The notes: generated from the letters alone by a model not told the origin. A stretch of DNA of 64,000 bases from Enterococcus_D sp050529585 (GCF_050529585.1 NZ_CP172882.1:2790001-2854000), one strand, 5' to 3'; shown: positions 16,653-26,478, numbered from the stretch's first letter. Numbers and translations are program-made.

Positions 16653-18002
16653 ATGGGCATACGAAGTCAACTGGCGGTCACCGTCGGTAAGACCTCTCAG
16701 TGGGTATTAAAAAACTTTTTCAAAGGCGGATCTAGTCTGCCAGGAAAATTAGCATTAAAAGTGGATCCGCATATTTTGGATCATTTAGCCAAAGATTATC
16801 AAGTGGTCGTGATCACAGGAACGAACGGTAAAACGCTAACGACCGCTTTAACAGTCAATATTTTGCGTCAAGAATTCGATGAAGTACTGACCAATCCAAC
16901 TGGAGCCAATATGGTCCAAGGAATCGTCTCGACCTTCTTATCTGCAAAGCCTAAAAAAGGCAAAAAATTTGCCGTTTTGGAAATCGACGAAGCTAGTTTA
17001 AGCAAAGTCACCAAATATATCAAACCAGAATTATTCGTGTTCACCAATATTTTTCGCGACCAAATGGATCGCTATGGAGAAATCTACACAACCTACAAAA
17101 TGATCGTCGAAGGGGCAGCGAATGCACCGGAAGCAACGATTTTGTGCAATGGTGATTCTCCTTTGTTCAATTCAGTCGCAACAGTCAATCCTCGGAAATA
17201 CTATGGGTTTGATCATTTGCCTGATCAAGAGCAAATGGCACACTACAATACCGATGGCGTTTTGTGTCCGGAATGCCACCACTTACTACATTATCAAATG
17301 ATCACTTATGCCAACCTTGGAAAATACTATTGTCCAAATTGCGGTTTCCATCGGCCAGCGTTAGATTATACATTGACAGCGATCACCGCGATGGACAATA
17401 CCTCTGCTGATTTTGTGATCGATGACACGCCTTATCGTATCGAAGTTGGCGGCATGTATAATGTTTACAATGCACTGGCTGCAACAGCAGTCGCTGAATA
17501 CTATCACGTTGCACCAGAGAAAATCAAATCTGGTTTAGCATACGACGAGAAAGTTTTCGGACGTCAAGAAGTGATTCGGATCGGTGACAAAGAATGTACC
17601 CTTGTTTTGGTCAAAAATCCAGTTGGGTTAAACCAAGTGATCGATATGATCGGTCTTTCACCTTATCCTTTCTCTCTTGTTTGCCTATTGAATGCCAATT
17701 ATGCAGATGGAATCGATGTCAGTTGGATCTGGGATGGCGACCACGAAGCTTTTGCTAAAATGGGGATCCCGCAAGTGATTGCTGGCGGCGACCGTCATAA
17801 AGATATGGCACTGCGCTTGAAAGTTGCCGGCATTCCGGAAGAGACCATCATAGAAACCAAAGATTTAGATGAAGTGATCAACGACATAGCGAACTTACCA
17901 ACTGAAAAAGTATATATCTTAGCCACTTATACTGCCGTCTTGCAGTTGCGCAAAAAACTAGCTGAAAAAGGATATATCAAAGGAGGAATGGGTCGTGACT
18001 AA
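16653..18002 (+). CDS. murT: MurT, lipid II isoglutaminyl synthase ligase subunit
   Basis: MurT activates the alpha-carboxyl of D-Glu in lipid II with ATP so that GatD-derived ammonia can form D-isoglutamine. It is 449 residues long. A Mur ligase P-loop GTNGKT is at residues 56-61. A zinc ribbon is built from C205, C208, C227 and C230, an insertion characteristic of MurT. The C-terminal DUF1727 domain follows and contacts GatD. The 3' end overlaps gatD by 8 bases. Amidation by MurT/GatD is normally important for cross-linking in cocci. Confidence 0.96.
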   Translation: MGIRSQLAVTVGKTSQWVLKNFFKGGSSLPGKLALKVDPHILDHLAKDYQVVVITGTNGKTLTTALTVNILRQEFDEVLTNPTGANMVQGIVSTFLSAKPKKGKKFAVLEIDEASLSKVTKYIKPELFVFTNIFRDQMDRYGEIYTTYKMIVEGAANAPEATILCNGDSPLFNSVATVNPRKYYGFDHLPDQEQMAHYNTDGVLCPECHHLLHYQMITYANLGKYYCPNCGFHRPALDYTLTAITAMDNTSADFVIDDTPYRIEVGGMYNVYNALAATAVAEYYHVAPEKIKSGLAYDEKVFGRQEVIRIGDKECTLVLVKNPVGLNQVIDMIGLSPYPFSLVCLLNANYADGIDVSWIWDGDHEAFAKMGIPQVIAGGDRHKDMALRLKVAGIPEETIIETKDLDEVINDIANLPTEKVYILATYTAVLQLRKKLAEKGYIKGGMGRD

Positions 18003-18666
18003 ATACAGCCTTCGTGTTGCCCACTTATATGGCAATCTACTGAATACCTATGGCGATAACGGCAATCTTCTCATGTTGCGTTATGTGGCTGAGAAAATGG
18101 GTGTCGGTTTCGAGGTAGAAGTCGTCAGTATCCATGAACCATTTGAAGCCGAAAAATATGACTTGGTTTTCTTTGGCGGCGGTCAAGATTTTGAACAATT
18201 GATTGTTTCCAAAGATATTCAAAGCAAAAAAGAAGATTTGACACGCTATATCGAAAACGATGGTGTGATGTTGGCCATTTGCGGCGGCTACCAATTGTTG
18301 GGACATTACTACATGGGTGCCAATGGGGAAAAAATCAACGGCATTGGCGCGTTGGATCACTACACACTCAGCCAAGACAACAATCGCTTCATTGGCGATA
18401 TCGTGATCCACAACGAAGAATTTGACGAAACCTACTATGGTTTTGAAAACCACAATGGCCGTACTTTCTTGGGCAAAGGGGAAAAACCTCTGGGCAAAGT
18501 CCTTGAAGGGCAAGGAAACAATGGCGAGGATCAAACAGAAGGTGTCGTCTACCGTAATGTTTTCGGTTCTTACTTCCACGGACCTCTGCTGGCCCGCAAT
18601 GAACATTTGGCAGAACGATTGATTCGGACTGCGTTAGCTAACCGTTATGGCGAGATCGATATTTAA
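17995..18666 (+). CDS. gatD: GatD, glutamine amidotransferase subunit of lipid II amidation
   Basis: This 223-residue class I (CobB/CobQ-like) glutaminase releases ammonia for MurT. The catalytic Cys96 lies in LAICGGYQ, and His195 in YFHGPLLARN completes the dyad. The N-terminal HLYGNLLNTYGDNGNL segment is typical of GatD. The start is GTG, with AGGAGG eight bases upstream inside murT, so translation is coupled. A strong terminator follows the gene. Confidence 0.96.
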   Translation: MTKYSLRVAHLYGNLLNTYGDNGNLLMLRYVAEKMGVGFEVEVVSIHEPFEAEKYDLVFFGGGQDFEQLIVSKDIQSKKEDLTRYIENDGVMLAICGGYQLLGHYYMGANGEKINGIGALDHYTLSQDNNRFIGDIVIHNEEFDETYYGFENHNGRTFLGKGEKPLGKVLEGQGNNGEDQTEGVVYRNVFGSYFHGPLLARNEHLAERLIRTALANRYGEIDI

Positions 18667-18729
18667 AATGAGATGTGCCAGATAAATCGTACACATTCCA
18701 TATACGTTTATAGACAACACGACTTTGAA

Positions 18730-18770
18730 GCGACCCCCAAAAATCTATCTTTTTGGGGGTCGCTATTTTT
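18730..18770 (+). terminator. Terminator of murT-gatD
   Basis: A perfect 14-base stem (18730-18743 and 18750-18763) with a 6-base loop is followed by a T-rich tail. Confidence 0.95.
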
Positions 18771-18841
18771 ATGGGAAATTTCCCTGACACTGCTACCTAT
18801 TCTCAGTATTTGAAACTAAGGATCTATTCTCTAACGCACCA

Positions 18842-18870
18842 TTGTAACCGCTAACAATATTTTCTATACT
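18842..18870 (+). promoter_or_regulatory. Promoter of the alpha-glucoside PTS operon with overlapping cre
   Basis: The -35 TTGTAA (18842-18847) and -10 TATACT (18865-18870) are 17 bases apart. TGTAACCGCTAACA (18843-18856) matches the CcpA cre consensus TGWAANCGNTNWCW at every position and covers the -35, so CcpA binding should block the promoter. Confidence 0.8.
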
Positions 18871-18907
18871 GAACACGTAGTAAAAATTGAAAGGGGATGT
18901 TTAAAAA

Positions 18908-20500
18908 ATGATGGAAAAGATTCAGCGCTTCGGCGGCGCCATGTTTACACCAGTTCTCTTATTTTCATTTTCAGGTATCATGGTGGCGCTCTGTATTATT
19001 TTCAAAAATCCAATGTTGGTTGGCAGTATTGCTACAGAAGGCACGACATGGTATTCCATCTGGACGATTATTGAAAATGGTGCTTGGACTGTGTTCAATC
19101 AGATGGAACTGCTTTTCGTCATAGGTTTACCGATTGGTTTAGCCAAAAAAGCAAACGCACGTGCAGCCATGGAGGCATTCGTCGTGTATATCACATGTAA
19201 TTATTTTATATCCGGTATGATCGAATACTTTGGTGATTTCTTTGGTGTCAATTTTGCTGCAGATCCTGGTGGCGAGAGTGGGTTAAAGTTAATTGCCGGA
19301 ATCAAAACGTTAGATACAGGTATCATCGGTGCTATCTTTATATCCGCAATCGTCGTTTATTTGCATAATAAATTTTTTGATACAAAATTACCTGATTTTC
19401 TTGGTATTTTCCAAGGCTCTTCCTTCATTGTGATTTTGGGCTTTTTCATCATGTTGCCAGTAGCCTTCCTCATTGCTTTGATTTGGCCAAAAGTACAAGC
19501 AGGAATTGGTTCCATGCAGGGATTCTTGGCAAGTGCTGGTGTCTTTGGCGTTTGGTTATATACCTTCTTAGAACGAATATTGATCCCGACAGGCCTCCAT
19601 CATTTTGTTTATACACCTTTTGTTTTTGGTCCTGCAGTAGTAGAAGAAGGAATTTCCAAGTATTGGATGACACACTTACAAGAATTTGCGCAATCAAGTA
19701 CACCATTAAAACAACTATTTCCTGAAGGTGGATTCGCACTTCACGGAAATTCAAAAATATTTGCTGCCCCTGGTATTGCAGCTGCTTTTTATTTTACTGC
19801 TAAACCCGAGAATAAGAAGAAAGTATTAGCCATTTTGATTCCTGCCACGCTAACTGCTGTCTTGGCTGGGATCACAGAACCACTAGAGTTTACCTTTTTG
19901 TTCATCTCTCCCCCGTTGTTTGCAGTCCATGCCGTTCTTGCTGCTACAATGGCGGCAACCATGTTTGCTTTTGGGGTCGTTGGCGACATGGGCGGCGGTT
20001 TTATCGATTTGTTAGCAAAAGTTTGGATTCCTTTATTCCAAAATCATAAATCAATGATATTCACTCAGTTATTGATTGGTTTGGCTTTCACCGCCATTTA
20101 TTTTTTGGTTTTCCGTTTCTTGATTTTGAAATTTAAGTTGGCGACACCTGGAAGAGAAGAAAACAATGCTGAAGTAAAACTTTATTCTAAAAAAGAATAC
20201 AAAGAAAAAAAAGCCGCAAATGGTGCACCCTTGATTGCCGGTGCAAATCGTTATACTGAACAAGCTGCTATATACTTAGAAGGCTTTGGTGGGCGTGACA
20301 ATATCGATAAAGTGACCAATTGCGCAACACGCCTTCGTATCACAGTAAAAGATCAAGATCAAGTGTTGCCAGATGACATTTTTAAAGATGGCGGCGCCCA
20401 TGGAGTTGTTAGAAATGGGAATGCGTTTCAAGTCATTGTTGGATTAGATGTTCCTCAAGTGCGTGAACAATTTGAAAAATTATTAATGATCAACGAATAG
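18908..20500 (+). CDS. PTS alpha-glucoside/maltose-type EIICB
   Basis: This 530-residue PTS permease takes up and phosphorylates an alpha-glucoside. The EIIC domain (residues 1 to about 425) has ~10 membrane segments with the GITEPLEFTFLF motif of the glucose superfamily. The EIIB domain (about 450-530) has the phosphorylated Cys472 in TNCATRLRI. There is no EIIA domain, so it depends on one from another protein. The arrangement resembles GlvC/MalB/AglA. The next gene, a GH4 6-phospho-alpha-glucosidase 16 bases downstream, supports maltose, trehalulose or sucrose-isomer substrates. Confidence 0.92.
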   Translation: MMEKIQRFGGAMFTPVLLFSFSGIMVALCIIFKNPMLVGSIATEGTTWYSIWTIIENGAWTVFNQMELLFVIGLPIGLAKKANARAAMEAFVVYITCNYFISGMIEYFGDFFGVNFAADPGGESGLKLIAGIKTLDTGIIGAIFISAIVVYLHNKFFDTKLPDFLGIFQGSSFIVILGFFIMLPVAFLIALIWPKVQAGIGSMQGFLASAGVFGVWLYTFLERILIPTGLHHFVYTPFVFGPAVVEEGISKYWMTHLQEFAQSSTPLKQLFPEGGFALHGNSKIFAAPGIAAAFYFTAKPENKKKVLAILIPATLTAVLAGITEPLEFTFLFISPPLFAVHAVLAATMAATMFAFGVVGDMGGGFIDLLAKVWIPLFQNHKSMIFTQLLIGLAFTAIYFLVFRFLILKFKLATPGREENNAEVKLYSKKEYKEKKAANGAPLIAGANRYTEQAAIYLEGFGGRDNIDKVTNCATRLRITVKDQDQVLPDDIFKDGGAHGVVRNGNAFQVIVGLDVPQVREQFEKLLMINE

Positions 20501-20516
20501 AAAGGAAGAATGACAA

Positions 20517-21848
20517 ATGAAAAAATTCTCAATCGTTATTGCTGGAGGCGGCAGTACCTTTACACCAGGTATCGTTTTGATGTTGCTTGAACACTTAGAC
20601 CGTTTTCCAATTCGTCAAATCAAGTTTTATGATAACTTGGCAGAACGCCAAGATAAAGTTGCGCAAGCTTGCGCAATTTTGTTAAAAGAACGTGCCCCAG
20701 AAATAACGTTTTTAGCAACTACTGATCCTGAAACAGCATTTACCGATGTTGATTTCGTAATGGCACATATTCGTGTTGGCTTATATGCAATGCGTGAAAA
20801 AGATGAAAAAATCCCTTTGAAATATGGCGTTGTTGGTCAAGAAACTTGCGGGCCTGGGGGGATAGCTTATGGTATGCGCTCAATCGGCGGTGTGCTAGAA
20901 TTGGTTGATTATATGGAAAAATATTCCCCGCAAGCCTGGATGTTGAATTATTCCAATCCAGCCGCAATTGTTGCCGAAGCAACCAGAAAATTACGACCTC
21001 ATGCCAATATCATTCATATATGTGACATGCCAGTCGGTATTGAAGAACGTATGGCCCAATCAATAGGGTTATCTTCTCGTAAAGAGCTGATTGTTCGCTA
21101 CTATGGGCTAAATCATTTTGGCTGGTGGACGGATATTCGTGATAAATCAGGAAAAGATTTAATGCCAGCAATTAAAGCGCATGTTGCTAAACACGGCTAT
21201 TCCTTACCAGAAGAAATCGAAGCATCTCAACACACAGATGCAAGCTGGTCACACACGTTTGCCAAAGCCAAAGAAGTATATGAAATCGATCCATCTACTT
21301 TACCTAATACGTATTTGAAATATTACTTTTTCCCACAAGATGAAGTTGCGCACGCCAACCCAAATTTCACCCGCGCCAATGAAGTGATGGCCGGCAGAGA
21401 AAAACATGTCTTCGGTGAATGCCAAAGAATCATTGAAAATCAAACAGCCAAAGATACTTCATTAGCCGTCGATGAGCACGCTAGCTACATTGTCGATTTG
21501 GCTCGAGCTATTGCTTATAATACACAAGAACGAATGTTGTTGATTGTGCCAAATGAAGGAGCAATTGTCAATTTTGACCAAACTGCTATGGTGGAAGTTC
21601 CTTGCATCGTTGGCAGCAACGGGCCCGAACCTATCACACAAGGCACTATCCCTCGATTCCAAAAAGGGATGATGGAGCAACAAGTTGCTGTCGAAAAATT
21701 AGTGGTTGAAGCGTGGGAAGAAAAATCCTACCATAAACTATGGCAGGCAATGATACTATCGAAAGTTGTTCCTAATGCTAGAGTAGCAAAAGAATTACTA
21801 GATGACTTGATCGAAGCAAATCAATCGTTCTGGCCAACACTCCATTGA
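20517..21848 (+). CDS. 6-phospho-alpha-glucosidase, GH4 family
   Basis: This enzyme hydrolyses the 6-phospho-alpha-glucoside delivered by the upstream PTS, giving glucose 6-phosphate and glucose (GlvA/MalH/AglB group). The NAD site is at the N terminus (VIAGGGSTFTPG). The GH4 metal-binding motif CDMP is at residues 169-172 and is the alpha-specific form. NYSNPAA and LNHFGWW are further GH4 signatures. The length of 443 is normal. The enzyme needs NAD+ and Mn2+. It is in an operon with the EIICB before it and an RpiR regulator after it. Confidence 0.93.
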   Translation: MKKFSIVIAGGGSTFTPGIVLMLLEHLDRFPIRQIKFYDNLAERQDKVAQACAILLKERAPEITFLATTDPETAFTDVDFVMAHIRVGLYAMREKDEKIPLKYGVVGQETCGPGGIAYGMRSIGGVLELVDYMEKYSPQAWMLNYSNPAAIVAEATRKLRPHANIIHICDMPVGIEERMAQSIGLSSRKELIVRYYGLNHFGWWTDIRDKSGKDLMPAIKAHVAKHGYSLPEEIEASQHTDASWSHTFAKAKEVYEIDPSTLPNTYLKYYFFPQDEVAHANPNFTRANEVMAGREKHVFGECQRIIENQTAKDTSLAVDEHASYIVDLARAIAYNTQERMLLIVPNEGAIVNFDQTAMVEVPCIVGSNGPEPITQGTIPRFQKGMMEQQVAVEKLVVEAWEEKSYHKLWQAMILSKVVPNARVAKELLDDLIEANQSFWPTLH

Positions 21849-21908
21849 TTTGCATGCTCCCCGATTCCCTCTTTTTCAGTTATACTTAAAGAAAGGGAGG
21901 GAACTTTT

Positions 21909-22682
21909 TTGAAATTACAGATTTTGATTCAACAGCATCAGTCAGATTTAAGTATTCTTGATCGTGAAATTTTGGACTATATCCTCAAAAATGAAGGCGC
22001 TATCTCTGACCTGAATATTATTGATTTGGCCCAACGTGTCCATGTCTCCAAGTCATCAATTTTACGTTTAACAAAAAAACTTGGGTTTTCTGGTTATTCC
22101 GAGTTTAAATATTTCATGCGCAATCAACAGAAATTGACGCAAGTGAAAACTCCTGATAAATCTATATTTGATAAGCAAATGGATGATATTCTTGCCACCC
22201 TTAATTATATGAAAAAGGTAGACTTAGATGTCCTCAATCAACTATTTGATCAAAGCAAAACGATTTACTGTTATGCTACTGGATTTTCACAAAAAAAAGC
22301 CTTAGAAGAGTTTTCTAAAATGATGTTGTCGATGGAGAAAAGGGTCATTGTGTTGCCAAATAAAACCGAATTCGATATGGTTATGCCAATGATCACTTCA
22401 GAAGATTGTGTAATCATCGCATCGTTGAGCGGAGAAACAGAAAATATCAAAGAAAATATCAGTACATTTTCTATCCGCAAAATCCCTGTGCTTTCTTTAA
22501 CCGCACCTGGAGACAATTACTTTGCACGTCACACAACTTTTCATCTCACTTATTTCTGCGATTTCTTTCAAATAGGACGAAAAAAAATTCCTAGTCAATC
22601 ATTGATTGGGCTTAATTGCTTAGTTGATTATTTGATTCGTTCTTATGGCCAATTCACACTAAAGGAGAAGGAATATGACTAA
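21909..22682 (+). CDS. RpiR-family regulator with SIS domain
   Basis: This is a 257-residue transcription regulator. An N-terminal HTH (about residues 1-77) contains LAQRVHVSKSSILRLTKKLGFSGYSEFKYF, and a C-terminal SIS sugar-phosphate-binding domain follows (about 85-230). It probably senses a phosphorylated sugar and controls the operon upstream. The start is TTG at 21909, with GGGAGGG about nine bases upstream. The C-terminal end overlaps the next gene by 8 bases. Confidence 0.88.
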   Translation: MKLQILIQQHQSDLSILDREILDYILKNEGAISDLNIIDLAQRVHVSKSSILRLTKKLGFSGYSEFKYFMRNQQKLTQVKTPDKSIFDKQMDDILATLNYMKKVDLDVLNQLFDQSKTIYCYATGFSQKKALEEFSKMMLSMEKRVIVLPNKTEFDMVMPMITSEDCVIIASLSGETENIKENISTFSIRKIPVLSLTAPGDNYFARHTTFHLTYFCDFFQIGRKKIPSQSLIGLNCLVDYLIRSYGQFTLKEKEYD

Positions 22683-23112
22683 ACGACGTTTCTCATTCCA
22701 ACATATTCTGTTGGCCTATTGGCTAGTCATTGTTGGCGCATATTATTTATATCTGTCCCTGACGATCATGACCCAACATATGACATTACAAACCTTGCTA
22801 GTATCAAATCCTTTGTTTGCCTTAGGTATTTTACTGACTAGTATAATGTTGATGCAAACAGGTTCTTTATATTATATTGCCAAATTTTCACAAAGTAAGC
22901 ATGGTTTGCTGGGGAAATATCTTTTTATTTTGTTTTGTCAGCAAATCATAACGGGTAACCTGATTGGTGCCGGTTTAATATTTATGTGTCGCAATCAGTC
23001 AAAAGATCAAACAGAATACGCAACCCCGATTGAAAAAGGGATCGTTTACGGTTCAAGTGTGATCAGCATCAGTCTAAGTTTACTTGTTTTATTGATTCTT
23101 TATAGAACGTGA
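22675..23112 (+). CDS. Four-helix membrane protein of unknown function
   Basis: This is a 145-residue protein with four predicted membrane helices at roughly residues 9-28, 40-60, 80-102 and 118-142. I do not recognise the family. It is translationally coupled to the RpiR regulator (8-base overlap, AAGGAG ahead of the start), so it belongs to the alpha-glucoside operon. No catalytic or binding motif is visible. Confidence 0.7.
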   Translation: MTKRRFSFQHILLAYWLVIVGAYYLYLSLTIMTQHMTLQTLLVSNPLFALGILLTSIMLMQTGSLYYIAKFSQSKHGLLGKYLFILFCQQIITGNLIGAGLIFMCRNQSKDQTEYATPIEKGIVYGSSVISISLSLLVLLILYRT

Positions 23113-23187
23113 TTATTTTATTCAGCTTTACTGGACATTTCAAATACGGTCCGTCTTTTATCTCATTTACGCATTTGGTTTGATGAC

Positions 23188-23222
23188 AAAAAAAAGGGAA
23201 TCTTTGCAAGATTCCCTTTTTG
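23188..23222. terminator. Bidirectional terminator after the alpha-glucoside operon
   Basis: A perfect hairpin (23191-23204 with 23208-23220, loop TGC) is flanked by A and T runs. It serves both the operon and the convergent phosphatase-family gene. Confidence 0.9.
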
Positions 23223-24047
23223 CTATCCTTCTGTCAATGTCAAAACAGCTTTCACGCCAAAATGATCACTAACGATCGGTACACGATTGCCATCAAAAAC
23301 AACTTCATATTCTTGGACAGCAACATTTCCTGTGACAAATACATAATCGATCCGCAAATGACCTGCGTTTTCTTGCCAACCATCAATCGCTTTATTTACG
23401 GTCGCAGCCCCTGTTGTCTTTTGTGACAAGGTAAACGCATCTTGTAATCCCAACGGACTATCCAATACAAGCTGATAACCAGGGCTGGATTCATCGTTGT
23501 TAAAATCACCTAAGATCAAAATATTGTTTGTCGCTTCTTGCAAAAATGCTTCGGTTTGCTGCCATTCATAAGCGAATTTCCCTTGATCCCACCACGAGAA
23601 ATGACAGCTTACTACTTGGACCATTTTGCCCGCAACTTCTGTCAAGCCGCTAAGGTTTTTTCTTGTCGTATGATCTAATACATCGTTGGCTTTGGAAGCC
23701 AAATATTCCGTGGCCACAATAGGCTGCTTAGATAGCAACGCATTGCCTTCATGATAGCGGTCGTAGCCGATATGGCTATAACTCCACGACCAATAATATT
23801 CAATATCCATGATTTCTAATGCTTCAACCAAGCGCAAAGCAAAATTGTCTTCTTTGATATCTACAGAGGCTTGTGTTGGACAATAAGAACCATCAGGGAT
23901 TATCGTTTGCGCAGTGATACTTTGATTGACTTCTTGTAAGGCAATCACATCATAGTCCCCTGCCGCGATTTCTTGGGCGATGATCTGCAGCTTGTCTTCT
24001 GCCTGTTCTTCTAACCAACTATGGGTATTTAATGTTAAAACTTTCAT
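23223..24047 (-). CDS. Endonuclease/exonuclease/phosphatase-family hydrolase
   Basis: This is a 274-residue cytoplasmic protein of the EEP superfamily (DNase I/sphingomyelinase fold). The motifs are in order: LNTHSW near the N terminus, ALQEVN (catalytic Glu), SCHFSWWD, GDFNND (metal/catalytic Asp and Asn), RIDYVFVT and VSDHFGV (catalytic His near the end). There is no signal peptide, so it is not a secreted sphingomyelinase. The substrate is unknown. A hydrolase for a sugar or nucleotide phosphate is plausible beside two sugar systems. Confidence 0.82.
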   Translation of the reverse strand: MKVLTLNTHSWLEEQAEDKLQIIAQEIAAGDYDVIALQEVNQSITAQTIIPDGSYCPTQASVDIKEDNFALRLVEALEIMDIEYYWSWSYSHIGYDRYHEGNALLSKQPIVATEYLASKANDVLDHTTRKNLSGLTEVAGKMVQVVSCHFSWWDQGKFAYEWQQTEAFLQEATNNILILGDFNNDESSPGYQLVLDSPLGLQDAFTLSQKTTGAATVNKAIDGWQENAGHLRIDYVFVTGNVAVQEYEVVFDGNRVPIVSDHFGVKAVLTLTEG

Positions 24048-24080
24048 GGTTGCTCCTATCTTTCCATCACTGATCCTTGC

Positions 24081-24120
24081 AAAAAATCCATCGGGTCAAT
24101 CAAACTGACCCGATGGTTTA
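24081..24120. terminator. Terminator of malT
   Basis: A perfect 11-bp stem (24088-24098 with 24106-24116) is followed on the minus strand by a T-run. It isolates malT from the phosphatase gene. Confidence 0.9.
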
Positions 24121-24125
24121 TTGTA

Positions 24126-26300
24126 TTATACTTTGATCGTTCCAACAACTGTCCGCCCAGATTGCTGGCCAGTTTGTGTTAAGGTAAATGTATCGATTTG
24201 ATCAGTGTTGGTGATCACGACAACGATATCCGTTTCCTTGCCAGCAGCTTTGACTGCGGCAATATCCATTTCAGCTATCGCTTCTCCTTGGGCGACTTGC
24301 TGTCCTTCTGCTACGCGAACGGTGAAAGGTTTTCCTTCCAATTCAACTGTATCTAACCCCATATGAACAAGAATCTCGATGCCATTATCTGTCAGTAAAC
24401 CAATCGCATGTTTCGTTGGGAAGACATTGGTCACCTGTCCAGCAACAGGTGCGTATACCGTCTTGTTTTCTGGAATCACTGCAAAGCCATCCCCCATCAT
24501 CTTATCAGCAAAAACTTGATCATTGACTTCATTGATTGGGATAACTTTCCCATCAGCAACAGAGCTGATTTCTACCGTCAATCCTTGACTTTTATGTGTT
24601 TCTGCTGCAACTGTCGGCTCTGAAACCGTTGCTTTGGGAATAGCGACACCTGAATCCAAAGCATCTTGGATATCCGATTTCAACACATCAGCTTTCGGTC
24701 CGTAGACAGCTTGAACCCCGTTGTCTTTAACGATCAACCCTAGGGCCCCAGCAGCTTTCCAAGATTTTTCATCTCCTACTGATTCCCGGTCTTTAACAGT
24801 TACCCGCAAACGGGTCATACAAGCATCGACATCGCTGATGTTTTCTGGGCCACCCAACAAATGAATAATTTTTACCACCTGTGAATTAGGATCCAGTGTT
24901 CCATCTGCGGCGGTTGTTGCGGTAGTATCGCTTGCCCCTTCAACTTCATAATTGCCGTTTCGGCCAGGAGTGGCAAAATTGAATTTCTTGATCAAGAAGT
25001 TCGCTAAGAAATACATACCCACACCAAATGCAATCGTTACAAGTACAAAATTGATCAAGTCTTGACCCAACCCAGCATTGATCGCCATTGGTGTACGCGT
25101 CAGCAACTCAATGTTCCCAAAAGAATGGACCCGCAAATTGACGATATCTGCCATAGCAAAAGCGGCTCCTTGAACGACAGCATACACGATATACAATGGT
25201 ACCGCAGCAAACATGAACATAAACTCTAATGGCTCTGTCACTCCTGTCAAAAAGACAGCAATGGCAGCTGAAAGATACATTGACGTATACTTGTGCCGTT
25301 TATCCGCATCGACATTTCGATACATTGCATAAGATAAGCCCATCAAAATACCAGAAGAACCAATCATTTGTCCCACCTTGAAACGTGCCGGTACAAAATT
25401 CTCTAACAAGAATTGATATTGCGACGTATCACCAGCATTGCGCATGTTGACCAAGTCAGTCGCCCATGCCAACCATAATGGATCTTGACCAAAGACTTGC
25501 GTTCCGGCTTGCGCACCAGAAAGAATCGTATATGTTCCCCCTAGTTCTGTATAGTTGATTGGAATCGTCAACATATGATGCAACCCAAACGGTAATAACA
25601 ATCGTTCTAACGTACCAAATAAAAATGGTGCCAAAACGGGTGCACTTTCTTGCGATTGTGCGATCCACAACCCAAAGTTATTGATTCCGGCTTGAATATA
25701 TGGCCAAACAATTGAAAGAACCAAAGCGACCGCCACAGAACGTGCGATCACCACAAAAGGTACAAATCGTTTGCCGTTGAAAAATGATAGCGCATCCGGT
25801 AATTTGCGGAAATTATAATATTTGTTATATGCTGTTGCGCCCACAAATCCAGCAATGATCCCAACAAAAACCCCCATATTCAAAGCGGGTGCTTCCAATA
25901 CACTAGTGAAGAATCCGTCGATCATAATTTTTGTACCAAACAAGGTATGCGTAAAAGCACCTTCTTCTGTCAGCATGGCACTTGTCACACCAAAGATCGA
26001 TCCGGTGATCCGATTGATCAATACAAAAGCGATCCCAGCTGCAAATGCCCCGCCAGCTCGTTCTTTCGCCCAACTACCACCGATTGCTAATGCAAATAAT
26101 AAATGCAGGTTACCAATAATTGCCCAACCAATGTTTTCAATCACGCCCCCAGTAGTGACCAACGCTCCCCAATCGGCATTGATCATCGGGATCGTTTTAC
26201 CGATACTGATCATCAAGCCCGCTGCTGGCATCACTGCCACAACGACCATCAATGCTTTCCCGAATTTTTGCCAAAATTCGAAACTAAATAATTTCTTCAT
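24126..26300 (-). CDS. malT: MalT-type maltose PTS EIICBA
   Basis: This 724-residue three-domain PTS transporter probably takes up maltose as maltose 6'-phosphate, as in E. faecalis MalT. The EIIC domain covers about residues 1-450, with ~10 membrane segments and GVTEPLEFMFMF. The EIIB domain (about 470-550) has Cys494 in ACMTRLRV, and the EIIA domain (about 590-724) has the phosphohistidine His646 in ILVHMGLD. It is divergent from malP, which fits a maltose phosphate pathway. Its EIIA domain is also the obvious candidate to serve the EIIA-less EIICB nearby. Confidence 0.93.
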   Translation of the reverse strand: MKKLFSFEFWQKFGKALMVVVAVMPAAGLMISIGKTIPMINADWGALVTTGGVIENIGWAIIGNLHLLFALAIGGSWAKERAGGAFAAGIAFVLINRITGSIFGVTSAMLTEEGAFTHTLFGTKIMIDGFFTSVLEAPALNMGVFVGIIAGFVGATAYNKYYNFRKLPDALSFFNGKRFVPFVVIARSVAVALVLSIVWPYIQAGINNFGLWIAQSQESAPVLAPFLFGTLERLLLPFGLHHMLTIPINYTELGGTYTILSGAQAGTQVFGQDPLWLAWATDLVNMRNAGDTSQYQFLLENFVPARFKVGQMIGSSGILMGLSYAMYRNVDADKRHKYTSMYLSAAIAVFLTGVTEPLEFMFMFAAVPLYIVYAVVQGAAFAMADIVNLRVHSFGNIELLTRTPMAINAGLGQDLINFVLVTIAFGVGMYFLANFLIKKFNFATPGRNGNYEVEGASDTTATTAADGTLDPNSQVVKIIHLLGGPENISDVDACMTRLRVTVKDRESVGDEKSWKAAGALGLIVKDNGVQAVYGPKADVLKSDIQDALDSGVAIPKATVSEPTVAAETHKSQGLTVEISSVADGKVIPINEVNDQVFADKMMGDGFAVIPENKTVYAPVAGQVTNVFPTKHAIGLLTDNGIEILVHMGLDTVELEGKPFTVRVAEGQQVAQGEAIAEMDIAAVKAAGKETDIVVVITNTDQIDTFTLTQTGQQSGRTVVGTIKV

Positions 26301-26318
26301 CTTCTTTCCTTCCTTTCT

Positions 26319-26342
26319 GAAACGATTTACGCAATCGGTTTC
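26319..26342. promoter_or_regulatory. Probable MalR operator downstream of the malT promoter
   Basis: A LacI-type inverted repeat, GAAACGATT / AATCGGTTTC, surrounds TACGC. It shares the ACGCAATCG core with the operator in the malP promoter and lies about 12 bases beyond the malT -10, near the transcription start. Confidence 0.6.
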
Positions 26343-26353
26343 TTTACTTTTTC

Positions 26354-26382
26354 ATTCTAACCAAGAAAAAAGATTTTGTAAA
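26354..26382 (-). promoter_or_regulatory. malT promoter
   Basis: On the minus strand, -35 TTTACA (26377-26382) and -10 TAGAAT (26354-26359) are 17 bases apart. Confidence 0.7.
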
Positions 26383-26478
26383 CCATCAACTTCTAAATAT
26401 ATTTTATAAATCATTTCGAATAAAATATAGCAAATTGCTCAAAAACACAAAAAACAAATGAAATGCAACAACAAACAC

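Noticed and set aside
18037..18606. Long open frame opposite gatD
   Set aside because: It has no family features and is fully antisense to a recognisable amidotransferase.
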